DNA from: Planococcus citri | Lineage: Eukaryota; Arthropoda; Insecta; Hemiptera; Pseudococcidae | NCBI RefSeq assembly: GCF_950023065.1 | Contig: NC_088679.1 | Location: 1,922,001 to 1,986,000 of the forward strand | Direction: 5' to 3' | DNA length: 64,000 bases | In this document: one piece after another, positions 40,501-52,500 of the stretch | Layout: every line of letters begins with the position of its first letter | Numbering within the stretch: the stretch's first letter is position 1 | Notes under the pieces: model-generated | What the model was told of the DNA's origin: nothing | The model's database searches: none | The model's input: only the letters and a program-made list of their open reading frames with translations | Made by a program: the position numbers and the translations under genes

Positions 40501-43500
40501 AGTCGTTGGAGGCTCTAAAATGACTTGAAATCCACCAGAAGTCGTTTTCAGAGGGTGTTAAAATTGATGTGTAGAGTAAATTTCAGCTTTCCAGCTCCAT
40601 AAATCTACTGGAGGCTCCAGTTTCAAAAAAGTCACTGGAGGCTCCAAAATGACTTGAACCCACCTGAAGTCGTCTTCAGAGGTTGTTAAAATTGGAATGT
40701 AAGTAGAGTAAATTTCAGCTTTTCATCTCCATTCGATGAAATTTTGTGAAAATTTAAAGTTTTAAAAATCTGTTGGAGGCTTTAGGAATTTTCAAAATGT
40801 CGCTGGAGGCTCCGAAACGACTTGAAATTTACCTGCAGTACTTCGTAGCGTATTGAAATTAGTTTGCGGAATGAATTTTGACTCTCCATCTTAGTTTCAT
40901 GAAATTATGGGGAAATTTCAAGTTTCAAAAATCTACTGGAGGCTCCAGTAATTTTCAAAAAAGTCGTTGGAGGCTCTAAAATGACTTGAAATCCACCAGA
41001 AGTCGTTTTCAGAGGGTGTTAAAATTGATGTGTAGAGTAAATTTCAGCTTTCCAGCTCCATTTAATGAAATTTTGTGAAAATTTAAAGTTTCAAAAATCT
41101 GCTGGAGACTTCAGGAATTTTCAAAAAGTCGCTGGAGGCTCCAAAACGACTTGAAATTCACCTGCAGTACTTCGTAGCGTATTGAAATTAGTTTTTTGAA
41201 TAAATTTTAGCTTTCCAACTCCAATTTGATGGAATTTTATGGGAATTTCAAGATTCAAAAATCTACTGGAGGCTCCAGTAATTTTCAAAAAAGTCGCTGG
41301 AAGCTCTAAAATGACTTCAACCCACCTGAAGTCGTCTTCAGATGTTGTTAAAATTGGAATGTAGAGTAAATTTCAGCTTTCCATTGCCATATGATGAAAT
41401 GTTGTGAAAATTTAAAGTTTCAAAAATCAGCTGGAGGCTTCAGGAATTTTTAAAAAGTCGCTGGAGGCTCCAAAACGACTTGAAATTAACCTGCAGTACT
41501 CGTTGGGTATTGAATTAGTTTTTCGAATAAATTTTAGCTTTACAATTCCCATTTGATGGAATTTTGTGGGAATTTCGAGATTCAAAAATCTGCTGGAGGC
41601 TCCATAACCTGCTGAAAACGGGTTGAAACCGTTTCCAATCGATTTGCTATGTCGAAAATAGGGTATATCCCAAATTTCAGCTTTCTTGTTCAATTTGGTG
41701 AAATTTTGATTTTTTCCCTCATTTTTGGCCTAAATTCGATTTTCAAAAATTCACCAAAAATCGAAAAACGCACTTTAGCGCTTGAAATTTTGACAGGTGA
41801 TGAATTTTTGCATGATCTTTCGATCTACCTTTGTAAGGTTTGAATTCGTGCAAATCCTGTTGGAACGCAAAATCTGCGATTTCGGCTCGCCTGACAATCA
41901 AAATGGCCGCCATTTTGTGAGTAGGGCCATCTTTTTTTTGGGCAAGTTTGCTTTAAAATGTTCCTTAGGATGTCCCCTTTAAGAAAAAGTTGTCCCGGAG
42001 GAGCGGCGGGGGGGGGGGGGCGCAATTACTCCTATTGTCATATGCCGGACTATGATGATTTCTTCAGATTTTAATAATTTTCCTAATTTTCAAGTTGTTT
42101 TTTTTCCATGTAATTTTTGCCAAATTATTGTATTTAATTTCAATGCATTTTAGAGCATATTTTTGACAAAATTTTCATACAAATTTCACCAAAAATCAAC
42201 TTCTGCACCTAATATTTTGTTCACATGATCAAGACGTACTCTTATTCCCGCCCAGCTCTGTGTGGTGCTCACTAATTATAGGTCTACTGGATGAAAATGC
42301 ATCCATACGTCAAAAAAGGGTGTTTTCAAATAGTTCTAAGTTGATGGTAATCATTTGAAAGGGGTTTAAACGTTTCAAAATAAATTTTATGATCGTTGTT
42401 GAGGTCAAAAAAATTTGAAAAAACATATAAGCAACTGAATATAAACTCGATAATGTGTTCAAGAATCATACGAAAAATGGCACAAAAATCAGAATCTGAG
42501 TCAACATCCCAAAAATCCCAATTCGAAATAAGTTCAGGGATTGTACTCGAATTTTTCTCAAAAAAAGTAACTTTAGTAACCAAAAAAGCTGGAAAAAGTA
42601 ACCAAAAAGTAACCAAAAAAGTGACCAAAAAATTTTCAATGTAAAAAGAGGTGAGGTGACCGAAAAACTTTAATCCATACAAAATATTACACTTTATTTT
42701 CAGAACTGTGATAAAGCGATGCGTAGTGGAGAAGGGGGGACCAAAATTCTTCCAACAGTTCACGCTAGATTCTCCCAAATTTTTACTCTAGACTCACCCC
42801 CCTCCCCAAACAAGATTTTTCCAAATAATTGGTCAGATATGGTTCGAACCATTTTTCAAACAAAAGTTAGAAACAAAAATTCCGAATAAAAAATAAATTT
42901 TAATTTTTTATTGATTGTATTATGTTTTTGGAATTTGTCAAGTTGATTTTTCTATGTATTTTAGGAAATGTTTGAAAAGAGTAGCAGTAGAATTCAAATC
43001 TGCCCGAGCGAAGCGAGGGCGAAAGCTGCGAAAAATTTAAATTTATGATTCGAAACATAAAACAACCTCATTTTTTATGCAAGACATTGATTTTCGTAGC
43101 TTCAAATTTTTCAAATTTTCAAAAGTTTTCAGAAAATTACATACAGGGTGTTCCAGAATAACCTTTCACATTTTGGTAACCACTGATCTGTGTTCAAGTG
43201 GAGCTAGGGGAATGGTAAAGGCGGTTCTAGGTAGCCAAAGCATGCCGAATTATGTTTCAAAAGTTATTTTTTGCCCTGGAGAAGTAGATGGCTGTACAGT
43301 ATACTTTTACTGTGAAGGTCTTTTTTAAAAATAAAGACTCCTGGACCCCTTTACTCTTTACTCATCAGTAACAAAGCTCATTTTTATCTAAACAGTGAAG
43401 TGAATATACAGAATGTGCGCTTCAAGTGTACAGAGAATCAGTTGTTACTACTCGAGAAACCTCTACACTCCGTCAAGTTGACTGTTTGGTTGGGCGTGGC

Positions 43501-46500
43501 TAAAGTTGGTGTAGTGGGACCATGTGTGTTTAATGAAACAGTAACGGTGAGGGGTAAGGCAAAATGTTGAACAAGTTTGTTGTTCCTGAACTGAAAGGCA
43601 GACGATAATATAGAGTTACTTACTTGGTTTCAACATGTTGGAGCTACCTATCATTCAGAGACCATCACAATATGTTTAGCGCGTGAGCACTTTGGTCATT
43701 GAATAATTTTGTTGAACACAGAAATTTAAAGGCCACCTCGATCCCCTGATTTTTCCGCCTATGATTTTTTTTATGGAGTTACCTCAAGTCAAAAGTGTAT
43801 CAGGATGAATCTAGGACTCTAAAACATCTTCTAGGTAATATTAATCGTGAGTCGAGACTGATTGGAAGAGAAGTGTTCAATAATTCGAAAAAATGTTTGG
43901 TTGAATGTGTCAAAAATGATGGAAAATATCTCGATGGAAAAATTTCTAAAACTTAATTTTTAATGGAAACTCAAATATACGGTCTAAAAACGGCATGTTT
44001 CTACTTCATTTTGGTTGTAAAAGAATTTTTGTAAACATTTTTCTCTCAGAGTAATAAGAAAAACAAATGTGAAAGGTTATTCTGGAACACCCTGTATACC
44101 TGGGTATTTGATATGTATTTGTAAAAGTATGAGTAAAAGCCCGAGCGAAGCGAGGGCGAAAATTGATGATATGAGACGTAAAACAACGTCATAGAGGTTA
44201 ATTTTCTTGGCTTCAAAATTTTTAGTTTTCAGGAAAATATTATGTTCATAGAAATATGATTAAAAGCCCGAGCGAAGCGAGAGCAAAAGCTTTTGAAAAT
44301 TCACAATTCCTGAAAGGTAAAACAGCATTATTTTTGATGAAAAGAAAAGAGTTCTGGATCAAATTTTGAAGAAAAAAAAAAGGAAATTTGTGAAAAAAAC
44401 TCGGAAAAAGTAACTTTTAGTAACCAAAATTTTTAAAAAGTAACCAAAAGTTACTATTAGTAACTTTAGTAACTTGGTTACTTAAAAAGTAACCGAGTAC
44501 AATCCCTGTAAGTTTTTTTTGAAAGCAGAATAAGAAAAGCTAATTTCAATCTAAGGACGAGCTTTCAATTTTCAAAATCATAAAAAGTGGAGCTTTCACA
44601 GAGAAAGTTCAGTTCCAAGCTCTTCAAATCTCAATTATTGATTTTTGAATCTACCTATTGTGAATTCTCTTTGAAATTCTGCAGACAAATTAATTACAAG
44701 ATTAACTAGTCTAAAGATAGAAACTTTCAAAAAATTCCTGAAAATTACCACAGGCGTAGCCAGGGGGTGTGTTTGAAGTCTCGGACCCCTCTCCCCACCC
44801 CCATTGGCTCAGAGGAAAACTTCAGATTTGAACTTGCTGGGACAGGTTTTGAGAAATTGTATTTAAATCGACCGAGAATGTCCCAAAAATAGTAAATAAT
44901 CAAAGTTTAAAAATACTGAATTTCATTTCGAATCTTTTTTTATAAATTTTTATACCTAGAAATTTTCTCAGGACTATAAATGCAAAGATCTGCTGAAACT
45001 ACGACGAACGAATCGATTCGGAAGATCAACAATACGATGTTGTTTTTAACCTACCACCTATGGGTGTATAAAAATTGAAGGGCCTCTGAAAATTACGACG
45101 CCCCCCCTCCCAACTTCTTGAAGTATGGGGCCGAAAAATATGGCAGTTGTTGCCCTCGACAAATCGTTTAAAAAATTGAGCGCAATTAGAATACCAGGTT
45201 TGATTTTCGATCAAAGTTGACAAAGGATTGAATTCTTGTATTTACGGCAAACTGGTTATGCAATTCTATTAACATCTTGAAAATACTACCGGGCGACCAG
45301 AAAAGTGTACCTACTTTACTTTTAGACTTCATGAGACAAACTCGTTTTAATTCTTACACGCTTGCAGGGTCACCAACCGATCCTCAGCGTGTCAGAAAGT
45401 TCACTGCGCCAATTGTTGGGGGGGGGGGAGTATTACACATCTCAAACAGAATACGCAGCAGAACTCTGATCAACACATCGTGTACTTCAAGGTACCAAAT
45501 TGCAACGCAAATTCAGGAACCTTCGCAGGAACACCCTATACATATACGTACTAGTCTTTTAGCACATTTCCACTCGACAAAAAAACACATAGCTGGGTGT
45601 TCCAATAATGAAAATGTTCAAACTGAACGAAGGTTTCTTTCAACCGACACAACGACGACGATACGTAACGTTTCTATTTACAAATTCACGTCTTGGGTAA
45701 ACTTTGCCGAGCAAAATGCGATATAAGTAAGTAATTTTCGAATTAGTTGTACAACTACGGGCTGGAGCTCGAGCGTGTCCTTCCCACCCAGAAATGAATG
45801 TTTGTGACATACGAGAAAACACAACACACCCAAACTTAAACAAATGTTGGGCGTCTTGGCGAAAGTTTCGAGTCGGGCCGACGACGAATCGTTAGAAAGA
45901 GAAAAGAGACAGAGAGAGAGAACGAGAACGCATACCGAGGCGATGAGGAAACTTACAGTGTTAGTATGCGGACAAACCTGATACCCAGGGACTTGGCTAA
46001 CTCACCATATTGCTTTGTACGAACTGGAATCGGAGACGTGGTGGCTCCTTCGCCACGTTGAGATCGCGCCGACAGCCAAATATAATAAAGGGTGTTCGGG
46101 TACAAGTCTTCCAAAGTATAACGTTCGGCTACCGGGATCCGTCGGTGATTTCTCTCCTACGTATAAGCGAATGTAATTTAGACCCGATTGATTTTTTTTT
46201 GTTTCTTCATTTTTTTATTTCATCGGATGAACACGATGCATTTTCTGAGGTAAGTATGCGATGTGAAAAAATCATGCAGTCACTTACCTTCGAATACGTA
46301 TCGTTCCACATCAGATCGTAACCGAGGATGTTTTCTCCCGAGTGAGCTGGTTTCGTCCATTCTAACGTTATGGACGCTTCACCGATTTCTGTAGCACGTA
46401 GATCCCTTGGCTGACTAGGAACTGGAAAAATAAAACACATTATGAAACATTAGTTCAAAATTTTGGTAACTCGAGGGGAAAATTCTACAACTCAATTTCT

Positions 46501-49500
46501 AAAAGGATATCAGCTCTGACTTATTTGAAGAAAAATAAATTGAAAGAGCAGGCAAAAATATGTACTTACATATCCAGCAAACATTTCGGGTGCTGAAGGA
46601 CATTTTTCGATTTTTGGATGAATTCTTAAAAATCAGACTTGAGCCAAAAATCCATAAAAGGAAAAAAATCGAAATTTCGCTGAATTCACCCAGAAAGTCG
46701 AAATTCTGTAAAACTCCATTTTTTTTACCCTCTGAATCGATTGACATTTCTTTCAATAATTTCAAATGTTTTACTTGGATTCAAGTAAAACTTTACCAAA
46801 ATACATAATATGTGCAAAATGCTAATTTTAAAATTCAAAAATGACGTCGATATCTCAACACTTGATTAAAGAAGTTTCAAATGAAGCTTTCCGATCGAAA
46901 ATCGATTCATTTTCCATTCTCAATTCTGTGCAATCGATCATGTTGGAAATGAAAAATGAATTTTAGCTTCAAAAATAGACATCGCGATTAAAAATTTGAC
47001 AGAATTGATTAAAATCGAACCTCAAAAATCGAGTTATTCACGATTTTCGATTCTGTATGATGGATCATGTGCGAATCGATAAATCGATAGTCAAAAGTCG
47101 ATTTATTTGCGATTTTCGATTCTATAATGATCGATCATTTTCAAATGAAAAAATAAATTTTAGACTTGAAAACGAATTTTTTGATGAAAAATTGATCGTG
47201 AAAAAAAAAATCGATAAATCGATACTCAAAAGTCGATTTATTTGCGATTTTCGATTTTGTAATGATCGATTATTTTCTAAATGAAAAATGAATTTTAGAC
47301 TTGAAAATGAATTTTTTGATAGAAAATTGATCATGAATAAAAATCGATAAATCGATACTCAAAAGTCGATTTATTTGCGATTTTCGATTTTGTAATGATC
47401 AATCATTTTCAAATGAAAAAATTAATTTGAGACTTGAAAATGAATTTTTTGATGAAAAATTGATCGTGAATGAGAATCGAAGAGTCGATACTCAAAAAAG
47501 TCGATTTATTTGCGATTTTCGATTTTGTAACAATCGATTTTATTCTAAATGAAACATGAATTTCAGCTTCAGAAATAGATTTTTCGATCAAAAATTGATC
47601 ATGAATAAAAATCGATAAATCGATGCTTGAAATTCTATTTATTTGTGATTTTCGATTCTATGATGAATTGATGATCGATCGTTTTCAGAATGAAAAATAA
47701 ATAGCTTTGAAAATAGATTTTTTGATCAAAAATCGATCTTGAATGAGAATCGATAAATCGATACTCAAAAGTCGATTTGTTTGTGATTTTCGTTTCTATG
47801 ATGATTGATTATTTTCAAAATGAAGAATTAATTTTAGCTTCTAAAATATATTTTTGATCAAAAATTGATCATGATTGAAAATCGATACTCAAAAGTCGAT
47901 TTATTTCCGATTTTCGATTCTATAATGATCGATCATTTTAAAAATGAAAAATAAATTTTAGCCTTAAAAATGAATTTCTTGATCATGAATTAAATTTCCC
48001 AAAATGTTTTGTGAAAATTTCAAGTTTTAAAAATCTGCTACAGGCTCCGTGAACAACTCGAAACAACTCGAAACCATTTCCAATCGATTCGGGGAGTTGA
48101 AAACAGTTAGATTTTCAAAAATCAAAAAACACCCTTCAGTACCCGAATTTTATTTGATTTAGCTTTACTCGATTCGACAATTTTTCCACCGGTCAAAATA
48201 ACTTCCCTGATAATCCTTTCAAGAAACACTGCAGCTGCAGGTCCATCTGAATCTCTAACTTACCCCCTTGTTGCGTTTTGATTTGCACAGGAGCCGACAG
48301 TGGTCCAGGTCCGACGCTGGTAAAAGCTTGCACTCTGATCGTGTACATGGTCAAAGGTGTCAAATCGCCGATCGTCGTTAGTAAATTGGTGTCAACGAAC
48401 TGAGAACTCCACGAAGACATAGATGCGTCTGGATTCGTCGTGTAGTATACTTTGTACGCCTGTAATTCAAAAATCATACCAAAATTACAACCTCAGTTTA
48501 CACGTTGAGTTGCAGGTCACAAACATATCGAACAATTTCACAAAAGAATACTTACGGTAACTTGCCCATTGGGAGATTCGGGTTCATCCCATTGGATAAC
48601 CATCGTACTGGAGCTGAGAGGTCTGACTTGAACATTTCTAGGAGCTGTTCCGGGTGCTAGATGAACAGAAACAAAACGTAAAATTTAACCCTCGTCGTTA
48701 AAACTAACAATAATTCAGGAGCAGAAAGTATGTACATATCTCTACGAGCATTTCTCATATTCCACCTCGATTATATTGGGTAGGTGGGTAAGTATCTATA
48801 ATACATCTACATGAAAATGACGGATAGAAATGAGTTTCAAAAACGATGACAGTTTATTTTTCTTCCTCTAGCTTCAAACTTCAATTGTGTGCTTTACTTC
48901 GCTCGCAATAATCAAAACGAACGCCAGTAGCGTTTCCTAGACCATTACTAATCATCACATACATCATCGTTTTCAAAGCTCATTAAATAAGAATGCAATG
49001 CGATGAACCCGTTTATTAGTTAATGTACGAATAAAATAAAAGCGTCAATCGATTCGATTCTAATTATTTCAATGCGTCAGAGAATAAAGCGGCGTCATAT
49101 CGATATTCTTATACGAGTAACTAATCCGCACATTACGAGTAAGTATATAAGACCTATACAGGGTGCCCAGAAATATCGTGAACCACAAAGAAAGTTTTTT
49201 ATTAAAAATATACGTTGGCAAAGTGAAATAGATGCATATGATTGGTGGAATGTTATCTCAGTCTAACAACCAATCATGTTCCATCATTATAATCATCCAC
49301 TTTGACCAACCGAAATATTTAGCAGAAAACTTTGTTAGGGGTTCACGATATTTCTGGGCACCCTGTAGTAAAATAAGTAGGTATTTAGTGCATAATTTAG
49401 AAAATTTCACGAATTAACGATAATTTACGCTTCAAACTACTTTACAGCTAGGAAGACAAGCACCATTGATGACAATTAATTTTTTTTTTTTGAACCTATG

Positions 49501-52500
49501 CACTTTTAAACATTAAGAGGTCTTTTTTCAAAGGGACTTCCCTAAAGATATTAAGATATTGTTAGCAACCCTCATCCCTGAACTGAAACAGACAAATGAA
49601 TTCGAATTCCGTAGGTAGTAATATCAATGGCGATTATAGTACAGCGGCTTTGATACCATAATCACTACAAAACCCAGACCACCTAAACACCTGTACTCGT
49701 ACACGAAGAACCTTTGTAATAAATATCTATCTACACAGGAATAAATAAGCACCTCGTTCACGACTTTATAATATCGAACTATATCTAGTAGGTAGCCTAA
49801 ATTATGCGGTTGAATATATTACAGAACGACAATCCGTTCGTAATGAACTGTTAAAAGGCAGCGTTTCGGAATTAGGTTGGCTCAATATGTTATATACCTA
49901 TGATATTTAACCATGCAGTAGGGTAAATTACATAGTGTTTCAACGTTTTGTTATCTAAGTCTGCCTAAAATTTTCATACAATACATCCAACCTTTTTTTT
50001 CTTTTGTGAAATAATTTCTTATCCAATACCTTGAAAAAATTTAAGAGGATTTGAACCTTCCATCCTATCCATCCAGCTTATTCCAAATCTCGAATAAATT
50101 CCAAATCGGAGTATTTATGTACTTGAATTGACCGAATTTTCATATACAACTCTCTCAACCCTCCAGGTTACAGTCTACATGAGACCGATGTTACGTATTT
50201 TCCGATGTTCAATTTTTAACTTTTATGGTCGAAAAATTTACTTCTTGGTCACAATGATTCAATTTAAAAGTGCCCTAGAACGTCAAAATTTTTCTGACTT
50301 TATCCACTTTTTTATTTTTGTAAGGACTAGACGCATCTCGTAAAAAAAAATGAATTGACAACATAAAGTTTTACAAAGATCAACGTGGCATACACACTGA
50401 GCAGATCAAGAGAATTGGGCCAATAGGTGTCAAGTGGCGGACTGACCTTTTCAATAATGTGGCAATGACTGCAAGGATGCCGAAGCTCTGGCAGAAGTCA
50501 AAGGTAGTAGCAATTCTTAAATCTGGGAAAGACCCTGATGATATGAAAAGCTACAGACCCATCTCACTTCTGTGCCATTGCTATATAAGCTATTCGAGCG
50601 ACTGCTTCTTAATAGAGTACAGGACACAATTGATGACAGACTTATTCCTCAACAAGCTGGTTTCTGCCAGAGGAAAAGCTGTACAAGCCAGGCTACCAAC
50701 CTCATACAACACATTGAAGATGGTTTTGAGAAGAAGAAAATCACAGGTGCAGTGTTTGTTGACCTAACTGCTACATGATACTGTGAACCACCACTTACTG
50801 AGCAAGAAAGTATATGAAGTCACCCAGGATCACAATTTCACCACCATCATTAAATCTATGCTCAGTAACAGGATGTTCTATGTAACCCATATGGGAAAGT
50901 CCAGTAGATGGAGAAGGCAAAAAAAATGGACAACCACAGGGGAGTGTATATGCAGATGACCTAGCAGCAACAGCTCAGGGAGATACACACATAGAGGTAT
51001 AAGAAATGTTGCAGGAAACCCTGAACAGTCTACAGACCTACTATGTGGACAGAGATGGAATCGATTATTAGTCGATGTACCTACATTGATTATTTTTTTC
51101 AAAATAATTGGAGCATAATCGCTGAATAATAGGCCAATTGAATCAGCCAAAAAAACAAGACATCATGCGGGGCATTCGGTACCATTGACCAATCAAAAAG
51201 CCCGAAATAAAAAATCCGATTAATTGTCCAATTAATCGACGATGTCCCGATTATTTAATTTGACCCGCATAATCAATTATACCTGAAGAATGCAAAGGTA
51301 CATTGAAGCTGGTGTGGGGAGGAGTGCAGCTGGAGAACTGTGAAAATCCCAAGTACCTAGGAATCACACTAGATCAAACCCTCACATTATAAGAGACACT
51401 ATGAGAACACAAAAATGAAGGTGGAAGCAAGAAACAACTTACTGCGGAAACTGGTATCAACTAGATGGGGAGCAAAGCCAAAGACACTGAGGACAACAGC
51501 CATGGCACTGTGCTACTCTACAGCAGAGTATGGATGTGCTGCCCCCAGGCAATCAGCACATGTTAAGAAGATTGACATTGCTCTCAACAACACCATGAGA
51601 ATTGTGTCTGGCTGCCTAAGACCAACCAGTGTTAAACACCTACCAAGAATATGCAGCATTGCACCCCCTGGGATAAGATGGTGTGTGGTGGCTGATGTAG
51701 AGAGGGCAAAAAAAGAACAAGACCCCCCCCCCCATGTTATGTTAAACCAGAAAGAGGTGACCCCAAGGCTGAAGTCCAGGAGGAGTTTTCTGAAGGAGAC
51801 CCATGTGATGAAAGTGGATCCAGTGAAGGAGAGAGAGAAAAGATGGTCGGATCTGGAGAAGGCCACATGTAGTGAGAACCTGGCAAATGGACACAAACTG
51901 CCCTACGTTGAGTGGCTCACGCTAAACCAGATCCGAGCTGGATGCACCCGGATGGCAGTAAACCTTACTAAATGGGGCGTTCAAGATGACGTGAAGTGTC
52001 CGGATTGCGGACAAAAACAGACTGACGAGCACCTCCTCGTATGTGGCACAGGCACTGCATACACTAGAGAGGAGCTGTGGGGAGAAATGAACAATCGCAC
52101 AGAAGGCCTGGTGTAGAGATGGAAGGGGAGAATTTAAAGAGATCCGAATGTCCCGGACACAAGGAGGAGAAGAAGAAGAAGAAGAGCGTTCAAAATCAAC
52201 CATGTAAATTACAGGTCAATGCACAGGGTGTCACATAAATTGGACAACCAGTTTGGTCGAAAAATTCAAACTGGTTTTTATCGGCGCAATGTACATATTC
52301 TACACACTAAGGCGACAAACGTGATATTACAAATTTTTTGAAACCTGTTCATTAATTTGCAAACAGTTAACAAAAAACTCCCAAAAATTGCAGTAGAGAA
52401 AAAAAGCTTGAAACAAAAGTTGTAGAGCGTGGAAAATTACACTGCAATTATGTCTGATCACATTTTGAAACTGGTTCATTGGTTTGCATTTAGCAACCAG

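Larger units (their letters stand above)
42535..44508. mobile_element. TIR element of about 2.0 kb with 'CAGGGATTGTACTCGR' ends
   Basis: CAGGGATTGTACTCGA at the left faces CGAGTACAATCCCTG at the right. TAAGTT borders both ends, a possible 6-base target duplication. Subterminal AGTAACC/AAAGTAAC words fill both ends. Three 'cccgagcgaagcgagggc' words occur at about 43005, 44139 and 44267. A mariner-like element (43144-44094) is nested inside. Internal frames show no transposase of its own. Confidence 0.75.

Noticed and set aside
42326..42778. 150-residue minus-strand hydrophobic frame
   Set aside because: It crosses the left end of a TIR element, has low-complexity FLVTFLVTF runs from GTAACC words, and has no homology I recognise.
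45277..45726. 149-residue plus-strand frame
   Set aside because: Composition looks non-coding, no domain or splice context is recognised, and it lies antisense inside a Lar intron.
46555..46600. Possible microexon with donor gtaagtac (minus strand)
   Set aside because: The nearest AG gives 23 bases, out of frame, and the site lies in repeat sequence.
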